Positions 34,681 to 40,434 of a stretch of 40,434 bases of DNA are shown here, piece after piece. The stretch is from Lentzea sp. NBRC 105346. Lineage in GTDB: Bacteria > Actinomycetota > Actinomycetes > Mycobacteriales > Pseudonocardiaceae. Within the stretch, counting starts at the first letter, position 1. Each line of letters opens with the position of its first letter. The notes under the pieces are model-generated. The model worked only from the letters and a program-made list of their open reading frames with translations, searched no databases and was not told where the DNA came from. A program made the position numbers and the translations under genes. The stretch is from the NCBI RefSeq assembly GCF_030269605.1, contig NZ_BSTQ01000032.1, positions 1 through 40,434 of the forward strand, written 5' to 3'.

Positions 34681-37232
34681 CGTGGTTCTCCTATTTGCTG
34701 GCCGGGTAGCACCGCGCGAACGGTGGTCGACCCCGTAGTGCTGCTGTTGATGATCAGCTCGCCGCCGATGCGCGCCATGCGTTCCCGCATGCCGTTCAGG
34801 CCCATGCCACCAGGGCGGGCGGCGAGCGGGTCGAAACCGTTGCCGTCGTCGATCACCTCGACGACGAGGCCTTCGGGACACTCGTCGAGACGGATCTCGA
34901 TGCGGCGTGGGCTCGCGTGTTTGACGCTGTTGTGCACGGCTTCCTGCACAACGCGGAAGAGCTCCTCCTCGGCGCGGTCGTCCAGCACCAGCCGGTACAT
35001 CGGGGCGTCCACGGTGATCTGGAGGTTCTCCCGCGCGGCGATGGCGGCGGACTGTTTGCGGATCGCCTCGGCGAGGCCGTCCTCGTGCAACGCGTCCGGG
35101 CGCAGCTGGAACAGCGACGCGCGCATCTCCGCCAGCGCGCCCTGGGTGAGCGAGCGCAGTTCCTTGAGACCGCGGGCGACCGGGCCCTCGGGCGAGCCGC
35201 CTTCCTTCTGTACGGCCAGTTCCACCGCGCGGGTATGCAGTGTCATGGAGAACAACGCCTGGGACACGGAGTCGTGCAGCTCGCGGGCAAGGCGATGCCG
35301 TTCTTCGAGCGCGGCGACCTGAGATGCCTCGTCGAGCATCTCCATCACTTCTTCGACCCGCAGCTGTTCCTCCCCGGCGACCGACGCCACCATGATCCGG
35401 GCCGAAGCGGTGCCGACCGAACCCGCGAGCAACGTCTCGGCGTGGTGTACCAGATCCGGGTCCGCGTCGCCCGTCTCCGGCACCTCAATGCCCCGATCGC
35501 GTGCATATGTTTCGAATGCCTGGTCGGTCGCGGTGCGTCCGATCGACCGCCGCAGCACCTCGCGCAGGTCGTCGACGGCCACCCGGCCGCGCCACAGCCG
35601 CGGTCCTTCGGGATCCGCCAGCGCGTCGACGAACATCACCGCCTGCGCTTCCTCGCGCCCGCGCGGGCTGCCGAGCAGCGACACGACGACGAAGCCGCCG
35701 ACGTTGACCAGCATGCTCCAGAACATGCCGTGGCTGATGTTATCCATGCCGGTCACGCCGAAGAGTTGTTCCGGTCGCAGTGCCGCGATGCCGAACGGAC
35801 CTTCGGTGATGAACGACTTCGGCAGCCAGCCGGACGACGTGAAGTTCGGCAGCAGCAACGTGTAGATCCAGACGGCGAACCCGGCCGACAGACCGGCGAG
35901 CGCGCCGTTGCGGGTGGCGCCCTTCCAGAACAGGCCGCCGATGATCGTCGGCGCGAACTGGGCGACCGCCGCGAACGAGATGAGTCCCATCGCGACCAGC
36001 GCCGTGCCCTCGCCCGCCAGGCGGAAGTACCCGTAGCCCAGCAGCATCACGATGACGATGCTGACGCGGCGCACACCGAGGATCAGGCCCGCGAGCCGGC
36101 GGCGGTACGACCACCGCTTCAGGATCAGCGGCACCACGAGCGAGTTCGAGATCATGGTGCTCAGCGCGACCGTCTCGACGATGATCATGCCGGTGGCCGC
36201 GCTCAGGCCGCCGATGAACACCAGCAGTGTCAGCGCTTCCTGGCCCGCGGCCATCGGGACGCCGAGGACGTAGGTGTCGGCGTCGACCGCGCCGCCCAGC
36301 CGCAGCATGCCCGCCGCCGCGATCGGCAGCACGAAGATGCTGATCAGGAACATGTACAGCGGCGTCAGCCACATCGCGCGCTTGACGTGGTGCTCGTCGA
36401 CGTTCTCCACCACCGCGATCTGCCACTGTCTGGGCAGGAACATGATCGCGCACATCGACAGCACGGTCAGCCACACCCACTCACCCGTGTCGTCGCCGAG
36501 GGAGAACAACGTGGTCAGGTTCGCCTGCGCCGCTTGCGCGAACAGGTCGCTGAAACCGTTGTACAGACCGAAGGTCACGAACACACCCGCCGCGACGAAC
36601 GCGATGAGCTTGACGATTGACTCGAACGCGATCGCGCTCACCATGCCCTCGTGCCGCTCGGTGGCGTCGAGGTGCCGGGTGCCGAACACGATCGTGAACC
36701 CGGCCAGCAGCAGCGTCACGTACAGCGCGGTGTCCTGCAGCAGCGGCACCTGGCCGAGCTGCGAGGTCGGCGTTATCTCCGGGTGCCTGCGGATGATCTC
36801 GAACGTGTTGGAAACCGCTTTCAGCTGCAGCGCGATGTACGGCACGACACCGATCGCCGCGACCACCGCGACGAGCGCGCCGAGCGAGGCGCTCTTGCCG
36901 TAGCGCGCGGACACGAAGTCCGCCAACGACGTGATGCGGTTGCGCCGGCTGATCCGGATGATCCGGCGCAGCACCAGCCAGCCGAGCGCGAGCATGATCG
37001 TCGGACCGAGGTAGATCGGCAGGAACCCGACACCTGTCGTGGCCGCGCGTCCGACGCTGCCGTAGTACGTCCAACTCGTCGCATAGACAGCGAGTGAGAG
37101 CGCGTAGATGGTGCCGCCGCTGATGAGGCTGCGGCCGGCGTCCGCGCGCCGGTCGCCGTAGAAGGCGACGGCGAACAGAACACCCAGATAGGCGACCGAG
37201 GCGGTGATGACGAACCAGGTCTGGAGAACCAC
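34677..37232 (-). CDS. Sodium/solute symporter-histidine kinase fusion
   Basis: 851 residues, GTG start one base after the stop of the small membrane gene. Residues ~1-520 form a sodium:solute symporter (SSS/SLC5) domain of about 12-13 membrane spans. A linker follows, then a HisKA_3 dimerisation helix with H653 in RELHDSVSQ and an HATPase domain (N box EAVHNSVKHAS, G box DDGNGFD). This is the transporter-sensor layout known from CbrA-like kinases, but with a NarL-partner (HPK7-type) kinase. It presumably couples uptake of a small substrate, such as an organic acid or amino acid, to phosphorylation of the regulator at 34027. The substrate cannot be read from sequence. Confidence 0.93.
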   Translation of the reverse strand: MVLQTWFVITASVAYLGVLFAVAFYGDRRADAGRSLISGGTIYALSLAVYATSWTYYGSVGRAATTGVGFLPIYLGPTIMLALGWLVLRRIIRISRRNRITSLADFVSARYGKSASLGALVAVVAAIGVVPYIALQLKAVSNTFEIIRRHPEITPTSQLGQVPLLQDTALYVTLLLAGFTIVFGTRHLDATERHEGMVSAIAFESIVKLIAFVAAGVFVTFGLYNGFSDLFAQAAQANLTTLFSLGDDTGEWVWLTVLSMCAIMFLPRQWQIAVVENVDEHHVKRAMWLTPLYMFLISIFVLPIAAAGMLRLGGAVDADTYVLGVPMAAGQEALTLLVFIGGLSAATGMIIVETVALSTMISNSLVVPLILKRWSYRRRLAGLILGVRRVSIVIVMLLGYGYFRLAGEGTALVAMGLISFAAVAQFAPTIIGGLFWKGATRNGALAGLSAGFAVWIYTLLLPNFTSSGWLPKSFITEGPFGIAALRPEQLFGVTGMDNISHGMFWSMLVNVGGFVVVSLLGSPRGREEAQAVMFVDALADPEGPRLWRGRVAVDDLREVLRRSIGRTATDQAFETYARDRGIEVPETGDADPDLVHHAETLLAGSVGTASARIMVASVAGEEQLRVEEVMEMLDEASQVAALEERHRLARELHDSVSQALFSMTLHTRAVELAVQKEGGSPEGPVARGLKELRSLTQGALAEMRASLFQLRPDALHEDGLAEAIRKQSAAIAARENLQITVDAPMYRLVLDDRAEEELFRVVQEAVHNSVKHASPRRIEIRLDECPEGLVVEVIDDGNGFDPLAARPGGMGLNGMRERMARIGGELIINSSTTGSTTVRAVLPGQQIGEPR

Positions 37233-37233
37233 G

Positions 37234-37452
37234 TCAGCCCGATCGCCGGACCAGCAGGGCCATGAGCGCGATCAGCAACGCCCATGCGCCGAAGAGGTAG
37301 GCCCACACGACCGGGACGTTGAATACCTGGTCACCGCGGTCGAACGCGGTCATCAACGGGGGCAGGAACAACAGGCATCCGAAGATGGCGACGACCACTG
37401 TCAGCCCGGTGAACCGGTAGTCGTCCTTGGTCCGCTTCGTGCCGCGTTTCAT
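37234..37452 (-). CDS. Small two-span membrane protein paired with the symporter-kinase
   Basis: 72 residues with a charged N-terminus (MKRGTKRTKDDYR) and two hydrophobic spans (FTGLTVVVAIFGCLLFLPP and VWAYLFGAWALLIALMALLV). Small two-span proteins of the DUF485/DUF3311 kind are commonly encoded directly upstream of SSS transporters and may be accessory subunits. The stop is one base from the kinase start, supporting co-translation. The exact family is not certain. Confidence 0.82.
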   Translation of the reverse strand: MKRGTKRTKDDYRFTGLTVVVAIFGCLLFLPPLMTAFDRGDQVFNVPVVWAYLFGAWALLIALMALLVRRSG

Positions 37453-37557
37453 GTGACCGCTCCGCCGTGCTCGTCACCCCAGGACGGTCCGGAGCGTAGT
37501 ACGAATGGAGCAGTTCAAGAAGTGGACATGACGATTATTCGCGGAAGTTCGGCCGAT

Positions 37558-38775
37558 TCAGTGTATCTCCAGCGCTCGTTTGATCCCGTCCGGATTGTAT
37601 TCGGGATCGAACAATTCCCTAATCAACTCTGCGTATCTGTCCCCGTCGGGCCCCGCGGCGAGCTCGCGAACCCGGACCGTTGGCTGGTGCAACAGTTGCC
37701 CTACGACACGCCGGACGGTGCGCGCCACGTCCGCGCGCTGCTCATCGGACAGTTCCGGCCTGCGTCTGCGCAACGCCGCCAGCTCCGTGCCGACCAGCTC
37801 GTCCGCGCGGGCGTGCAGCGCGGCGACGGTCGGCGCCACCGTCGTTGAGCGCAGCCACTTCAGGAAAGCGCCTACCTCCTCGTTCACCACGGCTTCGGCC
37901 TCGGCGATGTCCTCGGTGCCCGAGGCGGATGCGAGCATGCCCAGGTCGATGACCGTCACGCCGGGCACGTCGGCGACGGCGGGGGAGACGTCGCGCGGCA
38001 CGGCGAGGTCCAGGATCAGCAACGGCTTGCGCGGCGCGCTCGTGATCACCTCGCCCGGCGCGGACGTCGCGGAGATGACGACGTCGACACTTCCCAGGGC
38101 CTCGTGCAGTCGTGCCAACGAAATCGGCGTCGCGTCGTAGTCCTGCGCGATCTTGTCCGGTGACCGGCCGGCGACAGTGAGATCGTGGACACCGGCGCGC
38201 CGCAGCGTCGCGAGCGCGAGCCGGCCCATCGCGCCGGTGCCGACGACGAGTCCTTTCCGCGGCACGATTCCCGTCCGCGCGAGCCCGAGCTCCAGCGCGG
38301 CGGTGACGGTGTTGCGTCCCGCGTCGTCGATGCGCGTCTCGGTGCGGACCCGCTTGCCTGCTTTGAGTGCGTGCTGGACCAGCTCGTGCAACGTCCGTCC
38401 GGCGTTTTCGGCGCTGCCGTAGGCGTCGCGCAGCTGACCGAGGATCTGCTGCTCGCCGACGACCATCGAGTCCAGTCCCGCCGCGACGCGGAAGACGTGC
38501 CGCACGGCCTCGTCGTCGTAACGGACGTTGAGGTGCGGCGCGAGGTCGTGGATGTCCACACCGGCCTTGGCGGCGAGCAGGCCGCCGATCTCGGCCAGCG
38601 CGCCGTGGAACCCGGACACGGCCGCGTAGACCTCGACCCGGTTGCACGTCGACAGCACCATCGCCTCGCGGACCGCATTCCCCAGCTGCTTCGCGTCCTC
38701 GGCCCGCAGCGCGACCCGCTCCAGCAGGGACATCGGTGCCGTGCGGTGCGAGATGCCGACGACGAGCAGGTTCAT
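37558..38775 (-). CDS. hemA: Glutamyl-tRNA reductase
   Basis: 405 residues, ATG start. It reduces glutamyl-tRNA to glutamate-1-semialdehyde, the first committed step of C5-pathway tetrapyrrole and heme synthesis. Catalytic Cys C44 is in LSTCNRVEVY. Further motifs are GLDSMVVGEQQILGQLRDAY, the NADPH fold GLVVGTGAMGRLALATL, ILDLAVPRDVSP and the C-terminal dimerisation helix; the length is normal. It stands alone here, not beside the hemC/hemD genes with which actinomycete hemA usually sits, so it could be a second copy. The nearby fusion protein carries two heme domains, and dedicated heme supply is a tempting but unproven reading. Confidence 0.95.
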   Translation of the reverse strand: MNLLVVGISHRTAPMSLLERVALRAEDAKQLGNAVREAMVLSTCNRVEVYAAVSGFHGALAEIGGLLAAKAGVDIHDLAPHLNVRYDDEAVRHVFRVAAGLDSMVVGEQQILGQLRDAYGSAENAGRTLHELVQHALKAGKRVRTETRIDDAGRNTVTAALELGLARTGIVPRKGLVVGTGAMGRLALATLRRAGVHDLTVAGRSPDKIAQDYDATPISLARLHEALGSVDVVISATSAPGEVITSAPRKPLLILDLAVPRDVSPAVADVPGVTVIDLGMLASASGTEDIAEAEAVVNEEVGAFLKWLRSTTVAPTVAALHARADELVGTELAALRRRRPELSDEQRADVARTVRRVVGQLLHQPTVRVRELAAGPDGDRYAELIRELFDPEYNPDGIKRALEIH

Positions 38776-38832
38776 GCGGGCGAGTGTCCGGCCTCCCGGT
38801 TACGCGGGGCCACCGGCGTCCCGCCCAACGGG

Positions 38833-39303
38833 CTACACCCAGCTGTAGTCGTCGCTAGGCGGCTCGCCACCCGCCTCGGTGAACGCCACGAGCGCGTTGA
38901 CCAGTCCACGCCGCTTGGACTCGGGCATCCGCGCGACGATCTTGCTGATCTCGGTCCGCCGCTTGCGCAGCACCCCGCGCACAACCTTCTGCCCCGCGGC
39001 GGTCAGCTCGATGACCACCTCGCGCCGCGACGTGGGGTTGGGCTGCCGCGCGACCATGTCCGCCGCGATCAGCCGGTCCACCATGCGGGTCGCCGTCGAG
39101 GGGTTCACCGCGAGCACGTCCGCGAGCCCCGTCAGCTTCATCGCGCCTCTGCTGTCCAGCACCACGAGCAGCCGGAACTGCGGCAGCGTGATCGTCTCCT
39201 CGACCGAGGCGAGGGACCGTGCGGAGATCGCCATCAGCAACCGGGAGGCGGTCAGCACCGCGTCGGTGAGGGCGTCGACGTCGCTGGCGGATCGAGTCAC
39301 CAC
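38833..39303 (-). CDS. MarR family transcriptional regulator
   Basis: 156 residues. GTG 39303 and an adjacent GTG 39300 are both possible starts. It has a MarR winged HTH: TLPQFRLLVVLDSRG, LTGLADVLAVNPSTATRMVDRLIAADMV, wing NPTSRREVVIELT, then a C-terminal dimerisation helix. It is co-directional with hemA, 57 bp upstream of it, so could be co-transcribed, and divergent from the DUF4142-like gene across a clear palindromic operator at 39335-39349. Autoregulation is likely. Confidence 0.93.
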   Translation of the reverse strand: MVTRSASDVDALTDAVLTASRLLMAISARSLASVEETITLPQFRLLVVLDSRGAMKLTGLADVLAVNPSTATRMVDRLIAADMVARQPNPTSRREVVIELTAAGQKVVRGVLRKRRTEISKIVARMPESKRRGLVNALVAFTEAGGEPPSDDYSWV

Positions 39304-39334
39304 AACAGCCTACCCGGATCACGAAACAATAACG

Positions 39335-39349
39335 GTTGCACTGTGCAAC
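39335..39349. promoter_or_regulatory. MarR-type operator palindrome
   Basis: GTTGCACTGTGCAAC is a perfect 7-1-7 palindrome in the ~104-bp divergent region between the MarR gene and the DUF4142-like gene. Size and placement are typical of MarR-family operators. Binding is inferred. Confidence 0.6.
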
Positions 39350-39407
39350 GGTCACGGCCCGCCGCGCAGCCCGTATCCCCCGGTGTTCTCGTACGAAGGG
39401 AGACCAG

Positions 39408-40187
39408 GTGTTCACCCGCCTAGTCATCGCGGTACTGGCGATGCTGTGCTCGTTCACCCCGGCGGCGGTCGCTCAGCCGCTAGGTCCGGACTTCGTCCAG
39501 ACGGCGTGGGGCCCGATGGGTCCCGCGGGGCGCGACATGCTGGTCAAGGTGCGCCTGGCCGGACTGTGGGAGGGCCCGGCGGGACGCCTGGGCCTGGAGA
39601 AGTCGAACAGCCCGCTGGTGAAGGATGCCGGACGTCACCTGATCGAGGGGCACACCGAACTGGACGCCACGGTTCAGGAACTGGGGCGCATGCTCAACGT
39701 GGAGCTGCCCACCGAGCCCAATGAGGATCAGAAGGGCTGGCTCGGCGAGCTGAACGCCGCCGCGCCCGGCAGCGCCGAGTTCGACCGCGTCTTCGCCAAC
39801 CGACTGCGCGCCGCGCACGGCACGGTCTTCAAGTTTCTGGCCGACGTGCGCACTGGTACGCGCAACACGTTGATCCGGGACTTCGCTCGGCGGTGCATGG
39901 AGGTTGTGCTCGACCACATCACGGTCGTCGAGAAAACCGGCATGGTGGACTTCGGCGACACCACGGCGATTCCGGTGGCGAAGGTGGCTGCCAAGGGTCT
40001 TGCTGGGAACGTGCCGCGGGTGGCGGCTTCCAACTTTCCCTCGATCCCGGATCCTCAGGAACCCTATCGGCGGCGCACCGGTTCGACCTCGGACACGTTG
40101 CTGGGGGTGCTGGTTGTGGTGGCCGTGGCGTTTGGCGTGGTCCTGTGGAGTGGTGGCGGGCGGCGGAGTGGGCGACGGAGGGTGTGA
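39408..40187 (+). CDS. DUF4142-like exported, C-terminally anchored protein
   Basis: 259 residues from GTG 39408, chosen for the GAAGGGA upstream and because it starts just before the signal peptide (FTRLVIAVLAMLCSFTPAAVA, probable cleavage near residue 22). An upstream in-frame start at 39336 lies inside the operator. The body is a ferritin-like helical domain of the DUF4142 kind (LVKVRLAGLWEGPAGRLG, HLIEGHTELDATVQELG, RTGTRNTLIRDFARRCMEVVLDHITVVEKTG). A C-terminal span (LLGVLVVVAVAFGVVLW) ends in an Arg/Gly-rich cytoplasmic tail, so it should face outward on the membrane. Function is unknown; control by the divergent MarR protein is likely. Confidence 0.82.
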   Translation: MFTRLVIAVLAMLCSFTPAAVAQPLGPDFVQTAWGPMGPAGRDMLVKVRLAGLWEGPAGRLGLEKSNSPLVKDAGRHLIEGHTELDATVQELGRMLNVELPTEPNEDQKGWLGELNAAAPGSAEFDRVFANRLRAAHGTVFKFLADVRTGTRNTLIRDFARRCMEVVLDHITVVEKTGMVDFGDTTAIPVAKVAAKGLAGNVPRVAASNFPSIPDPQEPYRRRTGSTSDTLLGVLVVVAVAFGVVLWSGGGRRSGRRRV

Positions 40188-40255
40188 GTCACGCGGCGGC
40201 TTGCGTGGTGGGTTGGGAGTGCGACGCGGTGGCTTTCGTAGCGCGCCTTCGGCGC

Positions 40256-40277
40256 CTTGGGGGCTCCGCCCCCTAAG
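40256..40277. terminator. GC-rich hairpin downstream of the DUF4142-like gene
   Basis: CTTGGGGGC-TCC-GCCCCCTAAG forms a nine-pair stem with one bulged base, 69 bp after the stop at 40187, followed by AACCCC. It can serve as the terminator. Palindromes of this form recur in intergenic regions of related actinomycetes in my recollection, so it may be a dispersed element. The 40188-40434 stretch holds no convincing gene. Confidence 0.55.
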
Positions 40278-40381
40278 AACCCCTGGCTCAGCTCAAAGAG
40301 GGGCCCAGCCGTGGTGTCGTTTCGTAGTGGGTTGCGTTGGGGTGGTGTGCCCCTCCCGTCGCATCGCACCTGAGGCAGCCG

Positions 40382-40434
40382 CATCCGAGACCCCAGGTCA
40401 AGCGAAAAGCGTGCTTGACCTGGGGTCTCGGATG
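40382..40434. terminator. Perfect 22-bp inverted repeat at the right edge
   Basis: Arms 40382-40403 and 40413-40434 are exact reverse complements around a 9-nt loop; the repeat runs to the last base and may extend past the window. It is most likely a terminator serving a convergent gene beyond the window, or both sides. Confidence 0.75.

Noticed and set aside
37204..37848. Plus-strand frame across the hemA 3' end
   Set aside because: Antisense to the small membrane gene and hemA, with no recognisable domain.
40064..40384. Minus-strand 106-codon frame at the right end
   Set aside because: It spans the GC-rich hairpin and overlaps the DUF4142-like gene; similar frames are commonly mis-called over intergenic palindromes.

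Overview
The window reads as chromosome of a high-GC filamentous actinomycete, most likely of the Pseudonocardiales (Lentzea/Saccharothrix/Actinosynnema-like). This rests on the very high GC content, frequent GTG starts, ATGA/GTGA-overlapping operons, rare TTA leucine codons confined to regulatory-type genes, and typical actinomycete families (LAL regulator, ECF sigma factor, class III cyclase, NarL two-component pair). The genus is an inference. No rRNA, tRNA, insertion sequence or CRISPR array was seen.

Layout. 1-252 is a 28-bp tandem repeat array. 303-3074 (minus) holds a large ATP-binding LuxR (LAL) regulator and a shortened FAD oxidoreductase, both with an early TTA codon. 3177-4127 carries a GbsR/MarR-like regulator and a receiver-only protein. 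4298-7553 (plus) is a tightly packed set: small protein, zinc-ribbon protein, IclR regulator, ECF sigma factor and acyl-CoA carboxylase beta subunit. 7592-10945 (minus) is a signalling operon: membrane GAF-adenylate cyclase, GAF protein and a cytoplasmic subtilisin-like protease.

The centre, 10965-34030, is a multidomain secondary-lipid (Pfa-type) biosynthetic locus. It has PfaD (enoyl reductase), PfaA (KS-AT-five ACPs-KR-DH) and PfaC (KS-CLF-AT-two FabA-like tandem hot-dog DH units-PS-DH-like). These are followed by a convergent FAD monooxygenase, a fatty acyl-AMP ligase, and one 1531-residue polypeptide that I read as five domains: catalase-related hemoprotein (allene-oxide-synthase-like), FAD polyenoic-fatty-acid-isomerase-like, ACP, thioesterase, and cytochrome P450. 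I know of no described enzyme with this order. The simplest model is that the PfaD/A/C synthase builds a polyunsaturated acyl chain and the ligase loads it on the carrier domain of the fusion. The chain is then isomerised and oxidised by the isomerase, catalase-like and P450 modules and released by the thioesterase, giving a bacterial oxylipin or oxygenated conjugated polyene. No lipoxygenase and no recognisable stand-alone phosphopantetheinyl transferase is in the window.

34027-40187 holds a NarL-type response regulator, a symporter-histidine kinase with a small membrane partner, a glutamyl-tRNA reductase (heme/ALA pathway, possibly relevant to the two heme domains of the fusion), a MarR regulator with a clear operator, and a secreted or anchored DUF4142-like protein. 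The right end carries two palindromes.
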